Below, piece by piece: positions 32,836 to 44,900 of a stretch of DNA of 64,000 nucleotides. This stretch comes from Lytechinus pictus. Taxonomy: Eukaryota > Echinodermata > Echinoidea > Temnopleuroida > Toxopneustidae. The stretch covers positions 43,809,920-43,873,919 of the forward strand of contig NC_087247.1 of the NCBI RefSeq assembly GCF_037042905.1, read 5' to 3'. Both the position numbers and the translations under genes were made by a program. The stretch's first letter is position 1. Each line of letters opens with the position of its first letter. Below the pieces are notes generated by a model. The model was not told where the DNA came from. It saw nothing but the letters and a program-made list of their open reading frames with translations, and made no database searches.

Positions 32836-32862
32836 ATGTCAAAGATTGTACATCATGTATAG
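32836..32862 (+). promoter_or_regulatory. Short upstream ORF overlapping the gene B start
   Basis: An 8-codon ORF (ATG TCA ... GTA TAG) that starts 19 bases before the main ATG and ends after it in another frame. It could lower initiation at 32855 if this stretch is in the mRNA. Confidence 0.4.
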
Positions 32863-32945
32863 CTTTGGGGACCAGTTGCATCGGCCCAAGTGGTTTGCAC
32901 TTCTAGGGTTCCTTATCGTATTCCTGCTAGCATTTCATGGAGAAG
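32855..32945 (+). CDS. Gene B exon 1: signal peptide
   Basis: 91 nt ending in phase 1 at GTAAGA. It encodes MYSFGDQLHRPKW, then FALLGFLIVFLLAF, a clear signal peptide. The length equals exon 1 of gene C. Confidence 0.82.
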
Positions 32946-35900
32946 GTAAGACGATTTTGCCAATTTTGCCAAAGTATGCGTAGATCCTAATACTTAACGT
33001 TTGAAATAAAAATCACATTTCTCACTCCAGTGCCATTGCTAATTTAAAGTCTTGAAATAAAAACAATTACACCGTTTCTAATCTTTGAGTTGATGATGAA
33101 GATGATACCCACTCTTCGAAATCGACCATTATCGAAATCTGATTGAACTCGGTTTTCGCAATGTCATCTTTAAATGAAATCAAAGAAGAAGAGTTTCAAA
33201 ACACTCTAAAAGTAATCTAAAACGAATAGATTCTGTTTATTATCAGACTTTATCAGGAAGACATTAAATAGATTCTTGCACACATGAGTATATTTTTGTC
33301 ATTTTGACCTGAATCTAGCTTGTTATAAAAGAAACATAGTCAAGAACGATAGGTAGGAAAATAGAAGACCTGATATTTAAAGTAAAAGATAACTCGTAAG
33401 GATACTGTACTCCTCCCTAATAATATTAACTCGTAGTTAAAACACACAAAAAGAAAACGAAAAAGGGAAATCATTTTAAAGTCGGGGGTTCAATAACAAA
33501 TCTTGCGGCTTACACCTTTGTCAATTCTTGCTTTATTTCACTGAAAAGAATACGTACTTAGTGAGCAAATAACATAAGCTTGTCAATATTACTTGAAATC
33601 TTACATAGACTTAGTTGTGTGATCGATGTACGATTACAGTATGATCGTACATATTTCATGAAGAATGCACAGATAAAACATTACAATTCACCGTACAATA
33701 TACTCTAAAATCTAACATAATTATATGATATTGCATTTTAAAATAAGACTTCAAATATTATAATTGCATACACCGTTAAATATCTAACACACACGCACAT
33801 ACACACCCCGCACATGCACGCAACCTCGCAATTTACGAATAAATAAATAAATAAAAAATCAAGTGCTATATTTTGATAAAAAGAATGAAAAGATATTTTT
33901 GTTCCGTGATTTCTGACTAGCAGAGATTTTGAATCGAAATACTGCTATAACAATCTTAAACAATTTTCAAGAATTGAAATTAATGTAGAATATGGGTGTA
34001 TAAAGGTAAAAAAAAAAATCAATTTGTTTAAGATATTTAAGTATACCCATAGGCATATATTTTAGAACTTGTTTTGTATACTCAGTACATAAACTAACAT
34101 TATAATTGGTTTTGTAGTGCCTATTTTTCTTTCAAGTCTTGTGCAACTTATGGGAATTGAGACATCCGGGTACACAGTTCCGAACTACGCAACGTTTCGT
34201 TAGTGCATGTCAGACCCAAAATAGCTAAAAATCGTGAATTGAAATCGTGTGTTGAAATCCAATGCAAATTGATTTTAAGCCAAAATTTCAAAATGTATCA
34301 TTTTTTCTACTTCTACATTGTCAGAATAAATTCATAGAAAATAATTTCCATAAAAAAAAATAAAAAGTAAAAAAAAGCCCAAAGAAATGCACAAGAAAAA
34401 AAAAAGATATTATTTCTTCCTAACTTTTATTTGATAATCTGAATCGTACGAAAAGTCAGTGAGTAAAAATAACAGTTTAGTGCCCGATTTAGTTAATTAA
34501 AGCAAACTGAGTTTAGGCATAAATTATCATAATTGATTAGTAATGAGATTTTTCAAAGTATTTGATCTTACAATTTATAGAATATGTCATGGGGGAGGTT
34601 TAATGAGCCTCCGGTCTGCTTAGGGGTTAAAATAGCCAATTCTTTTTAGGGTTAAGTCTCGCTTTCACTTCTGCTCGATTATATAAAGTAATTTTTGTTT
34701 GAAACTTTAAATTCGAAGAGAGAATAAGTAGTTATCTCAATGCCACCTGAAAAGATTTCAAGCTTCAATTCAGAACCTCTCTCACTGAGGAACCTTCTTG
34801 AATAATGGTTCACAATTAAATTTATTTATATCATTACCAAGGCAGTGTTTGAATTTTGTTAAATCACTCTAATCATGTATTTGTTGATATTGTATAGTAT
34901 TGGAAATTTCAGGAAACTAGAATGAGCACGGCCGTTTGATGGCTGAATATTGTTGATGAAGGTCCCGCCTAAACTTACGTAATAATATTGTCTTTATCCC
35001 TTTGATGTGGGTCATCCATTACGATAAATGAATTTACTTTTTGTTGTAGGCTGCATAATAATTGATTTCGTTAGTTAGGCCTATTGCCTTATTGTTTTAT
35101 TTATGATTTGATAAAAATTAGATCAAAATCAAACAAAAACTCCCTCTTTCTTAACTTCTGTCTTTAGCTCAGGAGATGTCAGTCTCAGTCAGCCTCAGCT
35201 CCGGCGAGGGTCTTTTGCCATGTGTTTATCGAGGAGTTCCGTACATGGACTCCCAATCGTGGGCAGTGGACGAATGCACCACCTGTGCCTGCAACAACGC
35301 TACTGTTACCTGTGTGATTGAGAGTTGTCAACCAGCATTCTGCGCTTCACCAATAAAACCGGATGGAGCATGTTGCTACCTCTGTCCATACAGTAAGTAT
35401 TTTGATCGATAGCAGTACCTTTAATTATATACCCATTTAAACGTCTTTATGACATGCATTCAAACATTTTGGAAAACAAATTACAAAGCATGACTACAGC
35501 TCACAACGCTTTCAATTGGGAACGACTTCACTTAGAATATATCCAACAACAAGACCAGTGACCGTAATTTGATATATATACTGTATAGTAGTATAATTAC
35601 TAGATATGCATGAAAAAAAGATATACAAGCTTTATTATGGTAGGAAAGATATTTTTCAGATGCCACATCAAAAGCCTCCAAAGCACTTGAGGCTATTTTC
35701 TCCATCAATTCTGCCCTCAGGATGAGTTGGTTTGGGACGCACAATCATGTAACAATATGCTAATTATCAACACGTAATAAATATTATCAAATAACAAATG
35801 ATTGTACAAATCCGGTTACTCAACGTCCTCATATTCAATTGATTCCCACTAACCCTAACAGATGTCCTGGCGAAGAAAGTCCTGCCTGAAATCACAAGCA

Positions 35901-38900
35901 CAGATACCATCGCAGAGGGAGGGGACAATCAAGTGAGCTTTGATGTTCCCATCAAGTTTCATGATGCTATGGACACCACCGGAGTCTCAGGAGAAGATAT
36001 ATGGAAACTTTCTGCTTGGGCTTCAGCCAATCCAGACGGCAAAGGACCAAGGTAATATAAGACCCTCGAAATTAAAAGAGATATAGCATAATGCAAAAAT
36101 GAGCAAATCATCCAAAGGTTATGAGACAAGATCAGGATTCATTTCAGGTGCCTCCGCCCTCGTCCGTTTTTTAATGACATTACAGAAGTTGGTGTTTAAA
36201 ATGGAAACACAAACACCCTGTGAGTTGTCCGAATTCTCTAAGTTTTGCTTTTGAGCGAAATATATAATTTACTGAATATTCACTTATTTATAAATTTTGC
36301 ATTACTTGTACTTTGAGGCGATGTAAAACGAATCATAACAATTGTATATTGGTATGTATTATGTTTCATTTCTTTTGAAAATATTTTTTTCTAATGTCAA
36401 TCTAAATCAATCCAAAAATGAAACCCCAAAAATTGTTTTCTGTATAATCACATAATTATATGAATAACAGTTCGACAGATGAAAGTACGTGTAAGTGTGT
36501 TTGGGTGTGGGTGACAGAGAGAGAGAGGTCCTCATTTATTTGTAATGCTTGCTGCACTTAAAGGGGAAGTTCACCCTGAAGGAAAGTTTGTTGTAAAAAT
36601 GGCAGAAAAAATAATGAAAAATATTGGAGAAAGTTTGAGGATAATCCATTAAGGATTAAGAAAGTTATTAGAATTTTAAGTTTTGGATTTGTGACGTCAT
36701 AAACGAGCAGCTGTCCTGCTATATTTTGTGTTATATAAAATGCATAAATGTCAATAATTAAAAGGATAAGTCCATCCCAACAAAAAGTCAATTTAAATAA
36801 AAGGAGAAAAATCCAACAAGCATTACCCTGAAAATTTCATTAATATTGGATGTAAAATAAGAACGTTATGACATTTTAAAATTTCACTTAATTTCACAAA
36901 TCATTTATATGCACATCCTGGGCGGTATGCAAATGAACAGACTGATGACGTCACCCACTCAATATTTTTTTGTATTTTATTATATGAAATATGAAATATT
37001 ATAATTTTCTCCTCAGTGTCATTCCTCGCTGAACTTGTGGAATTACCATTACTTTGAAAGTTTATGGTTAAGTCAAGTTGGTCCTTATTGTCAAATCTGT
37101 AAAAATTTAAATATTGTACAATTCAAACAATAAACAACAACAACAAAAGTGAGTGAGGGACATCATTGACTCTCAATTGCATGTGACTGAGTTGTGCATA
37201 TAATTGATTTGTGAAAAATAAGCGAAACTTTAAAATGTCATAACTTTCTTATTTTACATCCGATTTTGATGAAATATTCAGAGTTATGCTTGTTTGATTT
37301 TTCTGTATATATCGATTAAAATCAACCATTTTTGCAACGTCTTATTATTTATCACCAAGGATTGGATTCGAAGAGGACGTTCTAGATCTGACGCAAAAAG
37401 ACAAGTACTTTAAGAAAAAAGAAAAATTCGAGTTTACTGATCTGGACTTTTCCTTTTCTGACCCGATGGCCGAGTGCGACGACATGAAGTATATCTGTGT
37501 GAGGATCGAGAGGGGAGATAACCCAAGGACCACTGGGGACCTTGGCTATACTTTAGGAGGATACCCGGACTCAGATGCACAGACCGGTTGTACAGGAGCC
37601 CCAGAATGTCGAGGTATTTTGTTTTGTTCGCTATTCTTACAGGTATTTCAGCTTACAAAGTAGAGTTCTTGAATGTATTCGTTTTTGTATACGAACTTCA
37701 ATGATTACAAAGATAGTGTAGTCTTAAATATTATGAGCGTCCAAAAGCGTTTATGACAATGTGTAGTTGTTTAGATTCAATTTGTAAAATATTTCCGACC
37801 AACTAAAAGTAACAAAGGAGTTGTGTAATATAGCCTACCTTTTACTTCACCATGTTAAAGGGAATCCAACCCAAATAAAAACTTGTTTTTATAAGGAAAA
37901 GAAAATTCAGACAAATTGATAGGTGAAAGTTTAAACAATATTGGACAAACTACAAGAAAGTTATGAATTTTTAAAAGTTGTAAATATTGGTAATCACTAT
38001 ACCCATGGAGACTTCAAATTGGCCGCATATGGGATGTCAAAGTGATGTAAGGCAAGGACTACTCTTCCATGTACTCCAATACATATTATGGCTAAAATGT
38101 CATTTTTCCCAAAAGTTTTATTTCAAATTATATTTTTCTTTCTTGAGGACATAAAACAATATACTACCTGGGATATATTTAGATTATTGCCCCAGGGAAA
38201 TGGGTACTTAGGAGAAAACCACAAATCCCTGATAATAAAGTACATGGCATATGGGAAAGTTGTCCTTGCCCATTGTCATAAGTTACTTACTTAGTTGCCA
38301 ATTCGAAATCTACATATTATTAGTGATCTCAATTTTAAAACAGCTATAACTTTCTTATTGCTTGTCCGATTTCTTTCAAACTTTTACCATTCTGTTTAAT
38401 TTATTTTTCTCCTTCCCAACACAACATTTTATGGCCAAGGCTGGATTCCCCTTTAACCAGTTAATGCATGCCATGACAATTACCATTAATCTTCGCGGTA
38501 TTTAGTATAAAAATCTAGCACATTTATAAGTGTAAGGTAACCTTTCGTCTTTATCTTTTCATCTCTCTCCCACATAAAATAAGGAATCGTTGCTAGGGAT
38601 CTAGAATGGGAGCTGGAACCAGCAGAAACAGTAATACCCTATCAGGAAACGGCGGTCAATCTGGACGCTACAGTCTTCTTCCGAGAGGATAACCCGTTGT
38701 TATCTGGTGATGGACTCTGGCGCATGGGTCTGTACGGCAGCAGAACAGCTGATGGCTCAGGCGATCGCTATGGTTACAAACCACAGACACTGAGCTGGCC
38801 CCAACAGGGAACCACCCTAGAGGAAGGAGTTCCTCTTGGAATGCCTGATGTTGAGACCGACTTTGAAATCGGAACTGTCGGTTGCAATGACTTCGGCTAT

Positions 38901-41900
38901 GTGTGCGTGGAATTCACTGGAGGGGACAATCCAAATCCAAACTATTTCTTCCGCAAAGAGGGTGCCACAGATAATTCTCCGGCACAAAATACACTCACCA
39001 GATGTAAGGAACAGGAATGTTTATCAAGTGAGTACATCTAATTTTTTCAGATATGGCATGCGCATAGTTTATATCTTTTCTTATTTAGGATCGGCACATA
39101 AATTTTCATCTGACTACCAGCTAAAGTGCGATACCTTCATGGTTTTGGCGTTGTTCTTCCTTTAAAGGCATTAATAGCGCGTAAGCATCTTGAAAGAAAT
39201 GTAGAAAACCCCTCTTTTCTAAACATAGTAATGGAAAAGGATGGGGACTCTATTGATTTTACACTTCAATATGTCTAATGCAGGTGTGCAGTACTGACTT
39301 TAATAGCAACGTGGCAATCATTTGGAAGTAAACCTGTTGACTCGTTTTTATTCAGATTGATTTTTAAAGTCAACCTGGTTATGATATTTTCTTGACTTTT
39401 CCTGTTAACATGGCATAACTTCATGACTGGAAGCCCGTCTTGGCTCTGCTCGGATATCACTCAGCAAGCATTGACTCCCAGATTCAATAATCTAGCTAGG
39501 ATATGGATCATCGATTCATGCGGATTAACCATTCTTGTGTTTCATCCAGCAATTACTATTCAGTAATTATTATTCGAAGATATGAACATGGCTCTGCCTT
39601 GGAGGCACTTGTAAATCAATAACTTCTACACATTTGCACCAAGTATGCTATGGTAAAAAAGAAGGAGGTACAGACGTTTTCATCGAATACGGCGATACAA
39701 AACATCTTCTTGAAAGACTGATCTGAATGACGTTTCTCCATGAACTTTCAGTTGTATGACAGACAATCCGCCGCGAAAAAGTATATTACCAGTAATTGTA
39801 CTAATTGAAACCATGTGGGATATTTTGTGATTACGATGATCCACATTGCAGTGTCAAGACAGAAAGAAGGCCTTTTATATTTTGAAAATGCCAACCATTA
39901 ATAAAACATCCAACCAACTACTGTACATGGGCACATTACAGTCCGGTATGAAAGACAGTAAAGATGAGTTTTTCCTTTTATACCTCTAACTGTTTCGAAG
40001 ACTTTAATTTATATGTTTTTTTTTATATTTGAGTTAAGAGTTAATAATCTAGATGTACAGTATTCCGCCCATCTTGGGACTGGAAATACGTTTTCTTACC
40101 TATATTATAAGTCATATTTGATCATTTCAGTGCTTCGACAACTATCGCCCTATAGAAAGGTAAGAAATCTATGCATTTATTGAGGTAAAATAATATATTT
40201 TTTCTATCAACGTTATCATGGTTATCCTCTAATGTTTGGGTTTCCGATCAAGAAATGAGAGAAAGTTTTTGCGAGAAGAAAACTTTTGACCATTGCGACG
40301 ACCCACTTCATTCATGGAACTCACTATTTCTGCTCTGTTTTCTGCTGAACAGATGTATGGGCTGAGTCTCTGGACTGGAGCTTAACGCCAACGGGTACGG
40401 TTATATCCGGTCAGGAAAGCGAAGTGACTATTGACGGCAATGTCATGTTTGAAGACGACAACCGCGAAGTTGCCGGCAATGGCCTGTGGAGAATGGGGCT
40501 GTACGGAAGCAGGAATCCCGATGGAACAGGAGAAAAATTTAACTACAAAAGGAATATTCTTGACACGCCACAAGAAGGTGTTACTTTACCACAAAATAGC
40601 GGTTTACTCGAACAACCCGGGGTGACTGCCGACTTTGAGATTGGTACCGTCGGTTGCAATGACTTTGGATATGTTTGCGTTGAGTTCACCGGAGGAGATG
40701 ATCCGCAACCTTTGTATTTCTTTCGGACAGTGGGATCTGCAAGTGATCATGCAGAAGACAATGTTTTAGTAGAATGCAAAGAACAGGAATGTTTATCAAG
40801 TAAGACTCAACATAGTGATTAAAGAGTACAAATGTACAAACACCATGACGCATTTTTATTAAAAAAACTGAAACAGACTAGCAATCCATCAGTAATGATA
40901 ATCCTCATATAAAAGATACAATAGTGGAAGAAATTATTATATTCACTCTATATGAAGTATTAACACTTTCCATCCCATGCCAATGTTTATGTAGGTATAT
41001 GTCATTTCAGTATTTACACATTACAGATGATTGCTTCAACTTTATAAGTCACTGCTATTCTGTTTGCATATTTTCTTTAATTTCGACCACAACGTAATCA
41101 AACTACCTCGTTAGGCAACGGAACATACATTTAAATGTCCCAAGGACACCGCCTTAAAGTTCCGTCATAATCTTTTTCTTGCAGAGGCAATCTTTACCGA
41201 TCTGGAAGTTGATCTTGGAGACCAAAACATCATCGAGAATAAAAACAATCCTCTCACAGTTGATCTGAGTGGAATCACCGCCGACGACTCCACCAACGTG
41301 TGGGGAGACCAGCTATGGACAGTAGGTGCATATGCCAGCCAAAATCCGAATGGAGAAGGACCCAAGACCGGCCTCATCGAGCAGATTCTTGATCCCATGG
41401 AAGCTGGCACCAATCTCAATGAAGGGGAGAATCTTCCATTCGAGCAAGTTGATTTTGATTTCGACATGACAGGGATGCGTTGTGAAGATGCTCCATATCT
41501 CTGTTTTGACCTTGATAAGAACCCCAGGGCCAGTGTTAACTACATCTTTGAAGCTCGCCCCGACGATTCGGTAACGACTCAATGTGTAGACATGAGAGAT
41601 CGATGCAAAGGTAAGTTATTTTGAACATTCTAAACGACAACAACAACCAAAATCTTCTCCAACACTGATTGGAAAAAAATTATCAAAATGTAGGTCTCTA
41701 ATGAAACAACATGCTCTTTATTATTTCTCTTCTTATTGTTTATCGTTAACTGTTTCTCTTGTACACTTTTTGGGATATTTTATACCCACGGAGGTTTCAA
41801 TACTTCGGTCTTCGGTCAATTGACAGTATTCTATATGAACACATTATTTAAAAAAAGTGTCAACTTTTCACACCAACTTGTAAATGATTATTCCAATTAC

Positions 41901-44900
41901 GTGAATAATCTTATAAGTTTGTCACTATCTAACCCTCAACCCAAAATAAAAATAATTAGGAATCATCTGCAACACTTAAAGTTAAATAATTTTTTCTTTA
42001 CAGGTGCCACTGCTACAGATATTGAATGGGAGCCCGAAATTGGTATTGCTCCGTTTGGACAACCTTCACCTCTGACTATCGACACAGAAGTTCTTTTTGA
42101 CCCAGAAAGTCCCGATGTGATTGGAGATGGATTGTGGGAGTTGGGTGTCTTTGCCGCTAATAGCCCGGATGGCATAGGACCACGCAGACATGAGGTTACT
42201 CAGACCCTAGATCCGTTCAACGAAGCTTTGCCTCTTGAGGACGGAGGACCCCTGGACTTTGGCAAGCTTGATGTCGACTTTCCAATAGACGAAGTTGGCT
42301 GTGATGAATTCAGGTGGCTCTGTGTTGAGTTCAAGAAAGGAGAATCGCCCACACCGGATTTCAAATTCGAGACTGAATCTGGAGAAGATTCAATAATATC
42401 TTGCAAAGAACAGAGATGTAGAGGTGTGTTGTTATCTAATCGTTACTTCAAACATTTTTCTTTCAAATTTCACATGTTGGTTACTTATAAGTTATAACAA
42501 TTTATTAGGTCACACAAAGTAAAACTCATTCAATAATAATTCATTGCATTGAAGGGACATTTGTATGAGAGGGGCATAGAGAACCGAGTAAAACAATGTT
42601 ATTTTCTATTTTGAAGTTATGAAGCATTTCAAAACCTATAAGTTGTACAGGTTACTTTTCTTCTCCAGGGGATGGAGAGTTTTCAGGGGGTGCTATGTAT
42701 GTCATTTACCATAGGTAGCACCCCCTGTATCAATAATACTCTCCCCCTTTGGCTTTATTTTTTTTTATTTTTTTCTTTCTTGATCAGAAGGGGGGGGGGG
42801 TAGGGTTGACCCTGGCAATTACATTTCTTATTTAATTCTTTGGTTTCCTGAAACAAAACTTAAGTCCCTGAAGTGTTTCTGAAGCGGTTTCAACGTTATG
42901 AAATGACCCTCACACTCATAGGCGGCGAAAGCGGGGGGGGGGGGGGGGGGGGGGATGGGGGTCCCGCCCCCTAAATTTGAGGTGGGGGGGGGACAGTCAC
43001 CCCTAAAATTTAGTTGCTTTTTTTGCTTGTTATATTTGTTTCCTGCGTCCCCCCCTAAATTCAAGTGGACCCCCCTAAATTTTTTGTGGTACTCCCTAAA
43101 ATTTTGGTTGATGACTTTTTTTTTTGGCTTGTCAAACTTTTTTACCTGTGTCCATCCCTAAATTTCAGGTGGACCCCCCTAAATTTTTTGGCTTCCGCCG
43201 CCAATGCTCACACTCCCCGAATTAAAAACATCCCCCAAAACAAAACTTTTCTTGTCTGGGTAAATGTAGTCATGAGCTAAGATCGTTTAATTTTTGGTTT
43301 GATTAAATTGCAATTCAGACAGTCGAGACAGTGATCGTCCCATTGTATTCACGGTGTCATGCAATATTTTATTTACCAAATAATGAAAATAAATGCTACA
43401 GATCAGTATGATGGTGACTGGTGAGATAAAATATTAATTAAATATAATGTAACTTATGTTTGAATTATCTGCAGGTGTCGAAATCAACGACCTCGAATCT
43501 ACTCCAACCGACGTTAAAACAGATCTCATGCTTTATGAAGGAAAGGCAGAAAATCCGATTACATACAATTCTGTTGCATCCACCACCGATCAAACTGGTA
43601 CGATCAGGGGAGTTGATCTCTGGACCCTGAGCCAGTGGGGAAGTGAGCGTGCAAACGGCAATGGACCACAAGCAAACTACCAGGAGCAGGTGCTTTCGGG
43701 ATACCACGCAGCACTTCCAGTCTTGGCTCAAGGAGACACACTTGATTTCGTCCCGCTTGTGTCTAACTTCGACATGACTGGACTCAAGTGCCCCCAGGTC
43801 AAGTACATCTGTAACGAGGTCAACAAAGACCCTGAGTCCATCCCAGATTTCCAGTTTAGCGCTGTTCCGGATGAGTCTGTCCTGAGGAGTTGTTTTGAAG
43901 TACCTGATGACGCCTGTAAAGGTAACTTTTGTATTATTCAAAATGAAATTATGCGTGTACATTTAAAGTGTTTTTAACTTTTTACCACAAACATGTTTAA
44001 TACTTGCAAAAAGCCACAAATAGATACATTTATGCACGCTACTGGAAGAAGAAAATTATACCTTATGTTATAGCAAGACTGCATCAAGGATACAGTGAAA
44101 GTGAATCATGATTTTTTAGTGTTGATAGTGATCAAATAAATCAATGCATGTGCATGCAAGCCTAATTTATATTATTTGCATATATTTTGGATTTCTCATG
44201 AAAAAACATTCATTATGAACTCTGCTAGTTGTTAATCACTAATCAAGCTAAAATACTGGCAATATATTCTGTCCTGGGTGCGTACGTGTAGGTACCGCAA
44301 AAATGTTGCTTCTAGACAGGTGAAAATGAACTTGGCTCCAGATACCTATTCATACAGCTCATCTGCCCAGTAGTGTATATCAAATTTACTCTGCAGCAAA
44401 ATACATGTATGGTGTAGACTATAGTATACAGAAGTATTATCAGACTGAATGCACGGGAGTTCAAAATCCCGAAGCACTTAATGTATCGGGAGCACAAATG
44501 AAAAAGTCACATACATAATAAGATTACTTAAGTTTAATTTTTCTTTAAGTGACGCTTTTTAGAATCCCCACATCAGTAAAATGGAGTAATGTCAAATATA
44601 CATGCTATCTGATTTAAATACAACTGTTGATATTATCATGTTTTTACTGAGCCTTCTTGATAAGGATACTCACTATGACTACTTAATTTATCATTCAACA
44701 GGAGTTATCTTTGATGACATGGATTGGGACATGTCCCCAATTGGACCGGTCAGGGCTGATGAACCCGATGACATGCTTCTCAACGTTGACCTTAGCACAT
44801 TACCAGAAAGTGGTTCAGCCGATGGTGATGGGCTCTGGCGAATTGGAGTATTTGGCTCTCCTAGTCCTGATGGCGCTGGACCACGTCTTGGCTATGTTCG

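Noticed and set aside
43465-43962. 165-codon minus-strand open frame opposite gene B exon 9
   Set aside because: It is antisense to a well supported SURF exon and has no domain; the same applies to minus-strand frames at 41165-41467, 42200-42406 and 45818-46144.
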